Source: Metridium senile
Lineage: Eukaryota; Cnidaria; Anthozoa; Actiniaria; Metridiidae
Assembly: GCA_949775045.1 (NCBI GenBank)
Contig: OX459105.1
Coordinates: 10,555,398 to 10,619,397, forward strand
Length of the DNA: 64,000 nt
Reading direction: 5' to 3'
Shown here: positions 47,601-59,339 of the stretch, piece after piece
Layout: the number at the start of each line of letters is the position of its first letter
Numbering within the stretch: position 1 is the stretch's first letter
The notes under the pieces: model-generated
What the model saw: only the letters and a program-made list of their open reading frames with translations
Databases searched by the model: none
What the model was told of the DNA's origin: nothing
Translations under genes and position numbers: made by a program

Positions 47601-48399
47601 TAATACAATTAGTTATATGTTTTTATATATCAGTAAAGTCAACATTTTTTTTACGGTGTTACAAATTTCATTCTATTACCTATCGTTTATATCAAACACC
47701 GACGCAGCCTATACTAGTTTACTCGCTAGTTTCCATTCAAAAGAAGCTAAAGTGTGCCCTTAGTTCAAAATTAATACAATTAGTTATATGTTTTTATATA
47801 TCAGTAAAGTCAACATTTTTTTTACGGTGTTACAAATTTCATTCTATTACCTATCGTTTATATCAAACACCGACGCAGCCTATACTAGTTTACTCGCTAG
47901 TTTCCATTCAAAAGAAGCTAAAGTGTGTCCTTAGTTCAAAATTAATACAATTAGTTATATGTTTTTATATATCAGTTAAGTCAACATTTTTTTTACGGTG
48001 TTACAAATTTCATTCTATTACCTATCGTTTATATCAAACACCGACGCAGCCTATACTAGTTTACTCGCTAGTTTCCATTCAAAAGAAGCTAAAGTGTGTC
48101 CTTAGTTCAAAATTAATACAATTAGTTATATGTTTTTATATATCAGTAAAGTCAACATTTTTTTTACGGTGTTACAAATTTCATTCTATTACCTATCGTT
48201 TATATCAAACACCGACGCAGCCTATACTAGTTTACTCGCTAGTTTCCATTCAAAAGAAGCTAAAGTGTGTCCTTAGTTCAAAATTAATACAATTAGTTAT
48301 ATGTTTTTATATATCAGTAAAGTCAACATTTTTTTTACGGTGTTACAAATTTCATTCTATTACCTATCGTTTATATCAAACACCGACGCAGCCTATACT
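35690..48399 (+). repeat. 171-bp satellite, ~75 tandem monomers
   Basis: Monomers repeat every 171 bases with very few differences. Each contains CAGTAAAGTCAACAT (or CAGTTAAGTCAAC), TTTTACGGTGTTACAAAT, ACCTATCGTTTATATC, AACACCGACGCAGCC, TATACTAGTTTACTCGC and TTTCCATTC, then an AT-rich linker. Linker variants define subtypes; two monomers carry the same internal deletion (joins at about 41800 and 47237). Everything from CAGTAAAG to TTTCCATT matches the leader at 30675-30814. Because 171 is 57 codons, one plus-strand frame stays open for up to 1674 codons (42522-47546). No start context, codon bias or protein feature supports translation. Confidence 0.97.
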
Positions 48400-49400
48400 A
48401 TATTTTTCCTTTCCCCCCAATGAATCATGACTTAAATTAAAAGCTTAACTTAATATGATATTCAACATAGCAAGGCTAACGTAGAATTTAGAGGATTTTG
48501 TTGTGTACATGCCCTCATGATCAAGTGATCTACGAGAGATAAGTCACAAGAGATAATAACAATGCATTTTATATTTTTCGATTCCTTTTCCACAATGAAT
48601 CTTGGCCTTAAATAAAAGCTTAACTAAATGATACTCAAAGCAAAGCTAGGGGAGAAAAAAAGCTTATATTAGGTGCTGTTTATATGAAGGCGAGTTGTCT
48701 CTGCTAGCCGGGATAACTATTGTTTTGAGTCCCCCGGGAAATACAAAACAAAAGAGTTATCCGGGCTAGAAGGGACAACTCGCTTTCATATAAACAGCCC
48801 ATAAATGACATTGATTAACCAGACAAGTTAATGTAGATTTGAGTGTGTCTTCAACATGATGTACAAGAGATACGTCACAAGTGACAATATATTTAATATT
48901 TTTCTTTTTCCATAATGAATCTTGACTTAAAAGCATGTAAAAACTAACTAAAAGTTTATTTAATTAACCCAACAAATTAACGTAGAGTTCAGAAGATTCT
49001 GGTGTGTCCTTGATATGAAGTATTTTTTTATAATAGAATTTGTGATTGCTTTACTTTCAAACGTCACTGCAGAGATAAAAATAAATTTTATATTTTTCCT
49101 TTTCCACATGAATCTTGAGTTAAAAGCATGTAAAAACTAACTAAAAGTTTATTTAATTAACCCGAAAAATTAACGTAGAGTTCAGAAGATTCTGGTGTGT
49201 CCTTGATATGAAGGATTTTTTTTATAATAGAATTTGTGATTGCTTTACTTTCAAACGTCACCGCAGAGATAAAAATAAATGTTATATTTTAACTTTTCCA
49301 CAATGATTCGTGACGTTAATTAAAAGCTTAATTAAATGATACTCAACCAGTCAATGCTAATTAACGTAATATTTAGAAGATTCTCTAAATTTAGAGTGCC
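48400..49400. repeat. ~170-190-bp degenerate tandem repeat, five units
   Basis: Units begin near 48402, 48570, 48893, 49085 and 49280 with TATTTTTCCTTTTCCACA and contain AATCTTGACTTAAA and TTAACGTAGA(G/A)TT. Units at 48893 and 49085 are almost identical. The second unit is interrupted by a fold-back element. Confidence 0.75.
48673..48801. mobile_element. Fold-back element, GCTGTTTATATGA arms
   Basis: GTGCTGTTTATATGAAGG and its complement at the right end, with inner arms GCGAGTTGTC and TAGCCGGGATAACT. Another member, interrupted, is at 55674-55938. Confidence 0.75.
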
Positions 49401-49897
49401 TCCTCAGACACGATTTAAATGGGGATCAGAAATTTTACACCGTTTCGGCATTGCTCAAATGACTAATGGACAAAGCTAACATTGGATCATATTCAATAAT
49501 TAAATTTGTTCAATTTAGAAATATCTCTTATATATTTTTGTTTTTGTTGTTGAAGAGATTTTATTATAAGACACCGAATAAATAAATTGGTCACCTTTCT
49601 TAAATCAAAGGCCACCTATGGCCAACTCGTGGATCATTGTTAGAACATTTTGAAAGCGCTTACAGTTTAGACCGCTCCATTACGATTATGTAATTATTTT
49701 CTCGGATTAGCTTGAGATGATTTGAAGCGAAAAATAAGTATTCAATGTTGTTGTTTTATTTGTATTTTTTTGGTTGTCCTCCATTTCCCTTACGGACTGT
49801 CGTTCCGTCAGTCCGTTATCCGCTGACAAGTATGTTATTTACCTGGTTCGATCTTCGGTTCGTGCAGAGATACAAGAAGAGTTCAAAGAGTGTCTAA
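49401..49897. other. Intergenic, no gene seen
   Basis: AT-rich, with a small inverted repeat ACGGACTGTCGTTCCGTCAG around 49793. No coding feature. Confidence 0.5.
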
Positions 49898-50063
49898 AGG
49901 CCGATTTACACGGCACAACTTTTGCCTACAACTATATATCGCATGCAACTTGATTTACACGCCACAACTTTGGTGCTAACAATAGGATAATCTGACTTAA
50001 GTCAAGTTTAAGCAAGTTGTATGCGACATTTGTAGGCAAAAGTTGTGCCGTGTAATTCGGCCT
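49898..50063. mobile_element. MITE with AGGCCGATTTACACGG ends and TAA duplication
   Basis: Left AGGCCGATTTACACGGCACA and right TGTGCCGTGTAATTCGGCCT arms; inner arms TTTGCCTACAA and complement. TAA flanks at 49895-49897 and 50064-50066. Same end type as 23920-24264. Confidence 0.8.
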
Positions 50064-51389
50064 TAAGAAACAGTGTTATTAAGTTGTTTTTGCAAAATAA
50101 ACGTCAGAAAAAGCAAAATAGTTAGTCATTGAAGCAATTGGTGTTATATTTGAGGCGATTTGGGCTGTTGGGTGTAGTTTTTAGAGAGGCCGTTTTAGCT
50201 GTTTATTTGTTGTTGTCGAGCTCGACCTGGAGGTTTAAAACCGATCACGTTATCTGACATATTGTAAAGAAAGAAATATTACTTTCATCTACATATACAT
50301 AGATCGTTAAGTTGAACTGATAGATAATAGGGTGAAGCGATTTAAGTTTTGCGAATAAGTTTGTTGTTCTGTGCAAGAAGCTAAGAGCTCGGCAATCGCC
50401 AGTTTCAATCGCCGATCTGAATTTGTACGAATTAATAGTAGTCAATAAAATTAAACTATTGACAGATAAACCCGTTACTTTAATCAAAAATATAAAAGAA
50501 ATAATTACAATAAGCAATATATTTACCCTAAAACATCACTAAAGTATTTTACTGTAGTTGTCTTCACTTCTAGTGTGTATCGACTCTCTAAGAATGCTTA
50601 CAATACTGTTAAATATCCAGTAGTAACAGCTTCGTCCTTTGTAACTGGTTGTGAATCCATTCCATAGCATTATGAAAGGATGGATAAAAAGTAGCTTCTG
50701 TTTACAGCAGGGAAGATTTCTCGATAAATTTTATCATAATAAGTTGGTTCGCTTAGTTCGCTCGTAAATTGCATGATCTTTAGTAAAATTCACAGTGACC
50801 ATTTCCGAAAACATTCGACAACTTATGTGTAATTCTAATGCGAATCATGTGGCGTGAGCACATAAAATATGAGAGTATTCGCGATTACTTCGACCGAGAA
50901 ATTATTCCTTCGACGAATCAAATATCCATGTGCTCAAAAGTTTACACTGATAGTCTAGTGAGTGAGTGAGTGAGTGAGTGAGCGAGTGACACTTCCGGTT
51001 CAAAAGCCCCATCCCAATAAAATGATGAAAAAATGATTGAGATTTTTCCATATTGGCTACAAATGAGCATGAAGATTGTTCTTTTGTCTCGCAAACAATA
51101 TAGTAAGCAAGTGTATATTTATATATTGTTTTACAAGTTAAAATGAGGAAAACATTAAATGCTTTGAAATTTTTCTCTCTTTTTATTAATTGCAACATTG
51201 ATTTGTTTTCGGTCAACTTCATTCGAGATATAAAATTATGAGGCAGTCGATACAATGAATTTTGTTTTGGCGATAACACTAGCTCGAAATTAACATTTGC
51301 CCCAATGAAGTAACAGCATTTAACAGGCCACCAGTGTAAAAACACTGTAGTCAAAAGGGTCTTGTAAAATAGGTATCAACGTAATAGCA
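50064..51389. other. Intergenic with unassigned minus-strand open frames
   Basis: Minus-strand frames of 90 codons (50517-50245) and 150 codons (51354-50902) show no family motif. The 150-codon frame runs through a TGAG microsatellite (50957-50990), which gives its Ser-Leu-Thr-His repeat, and is therefore probably chance. Confidence 0.4.
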
Positions 51390-51965
51390 AAAATTGAAAT
51401 ACACTAACAATCTAAAAAGTATATACATTTACAATTTAAATGCACTAACAATCTAAAAAATATATACACTAACAATCTAAAAAATATATATACACTAACA
51501 ATATTAAAAAAAATATATGTACATTAACAATCTAAAAAATATATACGCTAACAATCTAAAATATATATACACTAACAATCTACAAAATATATGCACTAAC
51601 AATCTACAAAATATATACACTAACAATTTAAAAAAAATACACTAACAATTTAAAAAAAATACACTAACAATTTAAAAAAATATATATAGTACACTAGCAA
51701 TTTAAAAAAATATATACACTAACAATCTAAAAAATATATACACTAACAATCTAACAGATTTATATACTGACACCCTAAAATATATATATACACTAAAAAT
51801 CTAAAAGATTTATATCGTAAAAATTTTAAAAATATATACACTAAGAATCAAACAAATATATACACACTAACAATCTAAAAAATTTATATACTATAAAAAT
51901 TTAAAAAATATATAAACTTACAATCTTAAAAAATACATGTACATATACTAAAAGTTTAAAAATAT
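51390..51965. repeat. ~20-25-bp AT-rich minisatellite
   Basis: About 25 imperfect copies of ACACTAACAATCTAAAAAATATAT. Very low GC; no coding potential. Confidence 0.9.
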
Positions 51966-52347
51966 ATCGTTTACGTAAAACATTATTTGTATATTTATTT
52001 TAGTAGATAGACTGTATATTAAAACATATTATGTATATAAAATGTTAAATTCTGAGTGCCAATTTAGCGAATTTTATCATTGAAGCAAAAAGACATTCAA
52101 GCTTACCTTTGCAAACGATTTACCACGACTTATTCATAGATAAGCTACGTTCTTGAATCTGGTGTGAAGCTTACCCTATTAAGACACTTTATATATTGCA
52201 TCACAAGAATTTGACAAGCCCCAATACTCCTACACTGGTATTAATTGTTTGTAATAAAATATTGAATGCATACTGGTGTACGCCCACCCCATTGAGTCGA
52301 CAAGGGATGTGCCGTCAATTTATTGCGCGCACTTGACAAATAAAGTA
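51966..52347. other. Intergenic, no gene seen
   Basis: AT-rich sequence without recognisable features. Confidence 0.5.
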
Positions 52348-52528
52348 TATAGTGATACCTCTATTAAGCGGTCACCAATTAAGCGGTCACCCTCTATTAG
52401 GCGGCCACAATAAAAAGTCCCAAATCTATTCCTATACCTATTCTATACCTCTATTCAGCGACCAACCTCTATTAAAGCGGCCACTTTGAAAGTCCCGAGG
52501 ATGACCGCTCAATAGAGGTACCACTATA
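52348..52528. mobile_element. MITE with TATAGTG(A/G)TACCTCTATT ends
   Basis: Left TATAGTGATACCTCTATTAA and right CAATAGAGGTACCACTATA arms; the interior repeats CTCTATTAAGCGGTCAC words. TA termini fit a mariner-like MITE. Confidence 0.8.
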
Positions 52529-54064
52529 TTTCATTTACAAATGTAAGTTATTGAGCTAAAATTTCCCGTAGCTTTGAATCGGCATTCAGCAACTGGTGCA
52601 CTTCCGAGAAGGCGTTATTAATGGTTCGGTCTTTTTACGATCTTCTATAGATCTATAACTCAATTAAACTGCACGAAGTTCCTATTATTAGTTAAATTAT
52701 AGTAATCTGTATTCAAATTTATATAGAACATGATGAGAAAAAGCAAATGATTTCCTTTAAATAGCTTGTTGTATTTCGTATTTTGATAATCACCATATCA
52801 ATCTTAAGGCTAAAATGTTTCTGTTCTAACCCTGTTTTCTATGTTCCTGCTCTAATTTCTTTTTACCATCTGTTCTTTTTAAGCTAAGTGCATTCAAAAT
52901 TCACCCTTTCGGCCTGATAAATAATTTCCTTATCGAGTTGGAGTCAGTTGTTGTTGAATCAATTTGCTCCTCAATCCCACGGCCAACGCCAGTATTAACG
53001 AGGAACCCTCACGTGAAGAAGGGCATATTCCTGTTTTGCACGTGTGGGGAAACATAATGATCACGAGAAATTCGTCGTGGGCTTTCGGATTCACAATCAC
53101 TACCGAATTTGAACTCAAATGAGTCATACTGACTATCATATCATGAACTCCCCAGCTATAGAAGTAAATACTTCCGCCTCTGCACGCGCGGCACGTGCAT
53201 GGATCGCAACAATATCACCCGGCGTAGTCAATCGAATGATTGGATTGCGTTCGATTGCAAGCAAAACACATTTTTATTAATTTACAGTTGTAACTAGAGC
53301 TATGAAAACGGCTTCTTTAAAAGAATACTGTTTTATTATCATAATTCATATATATTATTGTAAATCAATGATTTACGTTTATTCGTATGGTACTCAAGTC
53401 ACAATTTTTTGGCGTTCGATGTGAAGGCAATCGAATCCAATCATATGATTGCATTCGATTGTATTCGATTCTCCGAACCATTCAATTGACGGCACCGGGA
53501 ATATCAATGTTTCTTCTAAACAAAGTTGTGACTCCTATATATTTATAGTATAACCATCCATGTCTGTTATTGTAAAATAAAATAATCCACAAATAAATGA
53601 CTCTCAATAAAAGTGAAATATCTGTTATTTTCAAAGCTCTCAGTTATGATCACCGTTTGTCTGAAACAATAACGAATGTCAATAAAAAAAATGATATGTA
53701 CGTAGACTGGCGTCTATTTTTGCCATGTTCGTGGGTTTTTTAAAGTTCAAACACGATTGAAACCAATATTAAATTGATAGTTGCTTAAAATGATTACTAA
53801 ATAAGAAAAGAATCAAAGAGACTAACGAGACTAGTTCTTGAAAATATATACTAGGAAACTCCATAGACGAGGGAAATCGTACCGCCTCTGCACGTGCACA
53901 TGAAGATCGCCACGCCGACTGGCTGGTCGCAATATGTTTGCGGGCGATAGACAAGGAAAAAAAACCGTATTGCCTTGAAGTCTGCACGAAGAGCAGCAAG
54001 TCTGACGATTAACAAGATGTTCGAGAGCTTTACATAAAGAAAACTCAAGACAATAACTGAAAAA
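52529..54064. other. Intergenic with scattered inverted repeats
   Basis: Around 53235-53475 there are several GATTGCATTCGATT-type words in both orientations, likely a decayed fold-back. Two blocks with GCCTCTGCACG(T/C)GC (53177 and 53884) resemble the repeat at 55.3-56.7 kb. Minus-strand frames of 65 to 76 codons have no recognised features. Confidence 0.45.
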
Positions 54065-54835
54065 ATATTCCCGCCTTTAAGTCTGAAAGTGACTTATATC
54101 AGTGAAGGTTTTTTTGAGCATGAAATCATATATATATCGGAATAAATAGATTAATGAAACTTTACATGAAATCATATATAGATTAACGAAACTTTAACGT
54201 AAATCTCAAGACAATAAAACAAACATTCCCGTCTTTAAGTCTGAAAGTGACTCATATGAAGGGTTTTTTGGGCTTTACATGAAATCATATATAGATTAAT
54301 GAGACTTTAACGTAAATCTCAAGTCAATAAAACAAACATTCCCGTCTTTAAATCTCATATAGTGCCTCATATGAAGGGTTTTTTGAGCTTTACATGAAAT
54401 CATGTATAGATTAATGAAGCGTTAACGTAAATCACCAAGTCAATAAAATTGACAAACATTCCCGCCTTTAAGTTTGAAAGTGACTCATATGAAGGGTTTT
54501 TTTAACTTTACATGACATCATATATAGATTAATGAAACTTTAACGTAAATCTCAAGACAATAAAACAAACAAAGTTATTTTGAGCTTTACATAAAATCAT
54601 GCATGTATAGATTAATGAAACTTTAACGTAAGTCTAGATCTCAAGACAATAAACTGAACAAACATTCCCGCTTTCAAGTCTGAAAGTGACGTATATGAAG
54701 GTTTTTTTTTAGCTTTACATTAAATCATATATAGATAAATGGAACTTTAACGTAAGTCTCAAGACAATAAAACAAACATTCCCGTCTTTAAGTCTGAAAG
54801 TGACTCATATGAAGGTGTTTTTTTTTTTTAGGTTT
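54065..54835. repeat. ~115-bp tandem repeat, seven units
   Basis: Units contain TTTACATGAAATCATATATA, GATTAATGAAACTTTAACG, AAACAAACATTCCCG and GTCTGAAAGTGACTCATATG. One unit near 54560 is shortened. Confidence 0.85.
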
Positions 54836-54884
54836 TTATTCACATACAATATGTCTTTTCATGGTTCTTGTTGATAAACTTCAT

Positions 54885-55037
54885 CCTCGATAGCGTGTAA
54901 TATATTATTTAGAATCTCACTTCAGCCCATAGACGTTTATATTCATGTAATTGTTTGATAATGTGCATGTACTTTCCTTAATTAAATAACCGCGAGCTGT
55001 AGTCAAATTCTAAAGAATTTATTACACGCTATCGAGG
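54885..55037. mobile_element. MITE with CCTCGATAGCGTGTAAT ends
   Basis: CCTCGATAGCGTGTAAT and its perfect complement ATTACACGCTATCGAGG bound a 153-bp AT-rich interior. Non-coding. Confidence 0.8.
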
Positions 55038-55072
55038 CCTAGTTGATCGACGAGAACCATGAACGGTATATT

Positions 55073-55250
55073 AAGGCTTCAATATTTGTTTCAACATTGC
55101 TTCGATTTTGTTGGATGGCAATGTCGAAGCATTTCAACATTGTTGAAACCGTTTGCCCCCTACGTTCAACATCGTTCAACAACCATTCTACAGCGTTCAA
55201 CAAAATCGAACCATTGTTGAAGCAAATGTTGCAGCCACTTGTCCGTGCCT
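55073..55250. mobile_element. Fold-back element with TTCAACATTG vocabulary
   Basis: AAGGCTTCAATATTTG on the left and AAATGTTGCAGCCACTT on the right, with mirrored TTCGATTTTGTTG and CAACAAAATCGAA. Related in word content to 29331-29567. Confidence 0.65.
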
Positions 55251-55673
55251 TCACATATACATTTCGAATAATTTTACACATGCATGGAGAGCAACAAAGA
55301 CGGATGCATGATGACTGATTACCAGAGGAAAATTCCTCCCACTTAATTCTGCACGCGTAGAGCGCAAACAAACGACCAATCACGTGCAAGATGGTTGTGG
55401 GCCTTAATTTGTAATGTACAATCACGAGCGAAACTGACTAGACTCTCAAATGAGACAATTGCTTGAAATATCCACTGAGAAACTGCAGTGTAAGAATTAA
55501 CCTCCCACCATTAAATCTGCACGCGTATAGAGCGCTAAAAAACGACCAATCACGTGCAAGATGGTTGTGGGCTTTGCAATGTACCTTCGAGAGCGAAAGT
55601 AGACTCAAACGAGACAGTTGCTTGTAATATTCACTGAAACTCCCTAAATATGTAAAAACCTCCCACAACTAAA

Positions 55674-55938
55674 GAGCTGTTTATATGATGGCGAGTTATC
55701 CCGGCTAGCAGGGACAACTCGCTTCCTTATACCCCGGCTACACGGATCCGGATACTTTTGAAACCGCATACTTTTGGATGCGAATCGGCCTATCGTCCAC
55801 ACGATTCCAGTGAATCCGGTCACCGAAACCGCATACTTTTGAATAGGAAACGATCAACAGGATTCGTGTGGACGCAAATATTTCTATGCGGTTGCAGCCG
55901 GATCGGATTCGTGTAGAAGAGGCCTTATAAACAGCCCC
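55674..55938. mobile_element. Fold-back element interrupted by a GGCC-type MITE
   Basis: Outer element AGCTGTTTATATGATGGCGA with its right end TTATAAACAGCCCCT, same family as 48673-48801. It is split by 55731-55923, which starts ACCCCGGCTACACGG and ends TTCGTGTAGAAGAGGCC, with TTA on both sides. Confidence 0.75.
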
Positions 55939-56040
55939 TAGGTCTGCACGCGTAGAGCGCTAATAAACGACCAATCACGTGCAAGATGGTTGTGGGCTTT
56001 CCGATGTACGATCACGAGCGAGCGAGGCTATACTCAAATG

Positions 56041-56240
56041 AGTTCTCTTCTACACGAATCCGATCCGGTTGAAACCGCATAGAAATATTTGCGTTCACAC
56101 GAATCCGCGTATCCGGAGGATTCAAGTAAAAGTATGCGGTTTCGGTGACCGGATTCACTGGATTCGTGTGGACGATAGGCCGATTCGCATCAAAAAGTAT
56201 GCGGTTTTAAAAGTATCCGGATCCTTGTAGCCGGGGTCTA
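56041..56240. mobile_element. GGCC-type MITE, copy in the 170-bp array
   Basis: Arms TCTACACGAATCCGATCCGG and CCGGATCCTTGTAGCCGGGG; inner mirrored words GAAACCGCATA, CGTCCACACGAAT and GTCACCGAAACC. Same family as 59496-59707 and 60057-60246; its left terminal bases have decayed. Confidence 0.75.
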
Positions 56241-56869
56241 AGACAGTTGCTGGAAATATTCACTAAGAAACTCCCGGCTAAATATGTAAAATCCTCCCAC
56301 CACTTAGTCTGCACGTAGAGCGCTAACAAACGACCGATCACGTGCAAGATGGTTGTGGGCTTTGCGGTGTACAATCACGAGCGAAACTAGACTCAAATGA
56401 GACAATTGCTTGAAATATTCACTGAGAAACTCCCGGCTAAATATGTAAAAAGCTCCCACAACTAAGCCTGCACGCGTAGAGTGCTAACGTTAACAAACGA
56501 CCGATCATGTGCAAGATGGTTGTGGGCTTTGCGATGTACAATAACGAGCGAAACTACTGACTCACACGAGACAATTGTTGAAATATTCACTGAGAAACTC
56601 CCTACTGAACATGTAAAAACCTCCCCGTCCACTAAATCTGACGCGTAGAGCGCTAACAAACGACCGATCATATCACGTACAAGATGGTTGTAGGCTTTGC
56701 GATGTACAATCACAAGCGAAACTAGACTCAAATAGGCCTTTTATAAATAAGACATATACCTGCTTATATTCTTTTGGGCATATAGTTTGATGAGAAATAG
56801 AATTACGAGAAGACCAGTTGTCATTTTTGTAATTTGTATATTTCGGTCTTTATCCAAAGACCATCAACT

Positions 56870-57122
56870 GCAAATGAATAAATTAAACTAAGACATTCTG
56901 AATTAAGATTAATTCATTAAACTGAACTAAAAAATGCATTGTTATTTTTGTCGTTGTTAAATAGCGGAATTACATTAAAGACGCGTAACTTTAGTTACAC
57001 GTAAATTGCACCAAATCTATTATTTTCTATTGTTTAATTAGTGCTATTCAGTGCTTTTTAGATAGTACTGTTTAATGAATTAATCTTAATTCAGAATGTC
57101 TTAGTTTAATTTATTCATTTGC
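56870..57122. repeat. 53-bp perfect inverted repeat
   Basis: Bases 56870-56922 and 57070-57122 are exact reverse complements over 53 bases (start GCAAATGAATAAATTAAAC), separated by 147 bases. Perfect arms of this length imply recent origin, gene conversion or strand-switch formation. Confidence 0.9.
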
Positions 57123-57642
57123 TCTTTATTTTTGACATCCTTCAAGTGTCTTCGTGCTATACATCATTTTAGTGCGAATGAAATATCCACGAAACAATTT
57201 CCAAAACAATAGCGCTGCGCGCGAGTGACGTCACGGAAAATGACCCCCAGTGGGACTCAGACAAACAAACCATCTCAGTTGAAGGGAATCAGTAAGAAAA
57301 CGTTCATAGTTCGCCACTAAATTCGCTCCAGTTCGAGCTAAAGAGCGTTTTATTTGACCGAAAACGATGAAATTTATGGTTTTAGGTTTGAGTCGACTGC
57401 TCCACAAAACCAAACTGTCGATCAGTTAGCTGCCTGAACGCTTAAACGAATATTTTCCCAGGATCGATTAAGGGGTGGACCATTAGAAGTTGGGGGAGGG
57501 GGGTGGCAATTCCCAAAATAAAAAACGTGCAAGGCCAATGCACCCAAAAAAAAAAAAAAAATTTTAAAATTTTAAAATCCGAGCCTGAGATTCTAGAAAT
57601 ATATCAGCTCATGCATTTATTCAGTATTTATATATTCTAGAC
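57123..57642. other. Intergenic, GC-richer segment with a CRE-like site
   Basis: 57210-57430 has a higher GC content than its neighbours and contains TGACGTCA at 57226-57233, the palindromic CRE site. It could be a promoter or part of a dispersed repeat; no adjacent exon is recognisable. Confidence 0.35.
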
Positions 57643-58231
57643 TCCGAGACATCAAAAGCACGAAAATCCGAGACTCCCGGGGAGACTTTAAGACATCAAA
57701 AACACAAAAATCCGAGACTTTGAGACATCAAAAACACGAAAATCCGAGACTTTGAGGCATCAAAAACACGGAAATCCAAGACTTTGAGGCATCAAAAACA
57801 CGAAAATCCAATACTTTGAGACATCAAAAACACGAAAATCCGAGACTTTCAGGCATCAAAAACACGGAAATCCGAGACTTTGAGGCATCAAAAACAAGAA
57901 AATCCGAAACTTTGAGGCATCAAAAACAAGGAAATCCGAAACTTTGAGGCATCAAAAACACGGAAATCCGAGACTTTGAGGCATCAAAAACAAGGAAATC
58001 CGAAACTTTGAGGCATCAAAAACAAGGAAATCCGAGACTTTGAGGCATCAAAAACAAGGAAATCCGAAACTTTGAGGCATCAAAAACAAGGAAATCCGAA
58101 ACTTTGAGGCATCAAAAACACGGAAATCCGAAACTTTGAGGCATCAAAAACACGGAAATCCGAAACTTTGAGGCATCAAAAACACGGAAATCCGAAACTT
58201 TGAGGCATCAAAAACACGGAAATCCGAGACT
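57643..58231. repeat. 32-bp minisatellite, ~18 units
   Basis: Units of GAAACTTTGAGGCATCAAA followed by AACA(C/A)GGAAATCC. Early units vary (GAGACATCAAAAACACGAAA), late ones are homogeneous. Confidence 0.9.
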
Positions 58232-59339
58232 TACGCTCTTTGTTTCAGTACTAGTTACCAAAACAAAATCGACCTCGGTGTGTTTTCCCGACAAAAATTA
58301 AAGTGAACAAATCGCCCGAAAGTAAAAAAAATCGCTGCGAAGTATCTGCGCGTTGTACCGGACTAATAAATAAAACGGAAAAACGGACTTTTCAAAAGTT
58401 TAACCAAAACACAAACAGTTATTTTCGCTTTGAATTTCAGAGAACAAAATTCTGTAAAAAAGAAAACAACAAAAAAAAAAAAAAACGTGCAAGACCTCTG
58501 GTCGAAAAAAAAATATTGCACAACCCGTGCGGCGAAAACAAATAACCTACACAAAAATATTATTTATTATTTATTTTTAGCAAATATAAAGAGTTTATGC
58601 AAAGCGAATAAAAATGACAATTATGTTTTATGTTAACTCATTGAGACTTATTATACTCACTTATGGTATAAAGCGAAAGCACTCCGGCTTGGTCGAACTG
58701 CCGTAAAAATGTCACTACTTCACGTGTAATCCTTCTCAAATTTTAGATTGCCGGCGATAAGTCGCTTTAATGTCTAGTTTTCGTCTTTAATGTGCTCAAT
58801 GAAACCATATTATTTTTAAATGAATATAACTATAGAAGACTATTTTTTTTTTGAGATTTTTGTCAAAGTAGCGACAAGCACTGACATGTGTAAAACTATA
58901 GTCAATCCCCATATAAAGTATACAAGAATAAGCCACACTTCTTCACCCTAAAGTATTAATGTTTGGAAATGGTATTTCTATAAAATCTATACCGAAAACA
59001 GCAAGAAACAACCGGGGATAATTACTCCAAGAAATTACTCTTGCCGGTACAGCTTTCTTTACGACATATCTAATAGAACAAAACAATGAAAATTATTGTT
59101 CGCGCTCACGCCTCGCCGTTTGGCCCTCGATGAAGACAGACTTTATATTAGTCACAACGGTTCGGTGATTGTATCTGCCCAAACCCGAGCAGTTCCCATT
59201 GTATCACATGAACCTTTTATATATATTTAAATTGCAAACCTTACTAAGACCAGTAAAAAAAATAAGGCTAGTTAAATAATAATAATAGTAATATTTTAAA
59301 TATGTAAAGCGTTGTTGAACTATAAGGAAATTGACGCTA
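58232..59339. other. Intergenic, no gene seen
   Basis: Short open frames over poly-A rich sequence near 58300-58640 are compositional. No RNA gene recognised. Confidence 0.5.

Larger units (their letters stand above)
55320..56740. repeat. ~170-bp tandem repeat interrupted by two MITEs
   Basis: Six units with TCTGCACGCGTAGAGCGC, AACGACCAATCACGTGCAAG, ATGGTTGTGGGCTTTGC, ACAATCACGAGCGAAAC and TGAGACAATTGCTTGAAATA. Insertions at 55674-55938 and 56041-56238 break the third and fourth units. Minus-strand open frames recurring in units are repeat by-products. Confidence 0.85.

Noticed and set aside
42010..48430. Long plus-strand open frames (203, 1674 and 327 codons) as a repeat protein
   Set aside because: They are produced by a 171-bp satellite with a period divisible by three; no start context, no protein features, and the same DNA is non-coding leader sequence elsewhere in the window.
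50902..51354. 150-codon minus-strand frame as a gene
   Set aside because: It runs through a TGAG microsatellite and AT-rich sequence, with no family features.
34290..58231. CRISPR-like regularly spaced repeats
   Set aside because: The repeats are contiguous tandem units without unique spacers, in an intron-bearing animal genome with no cas-like genes.
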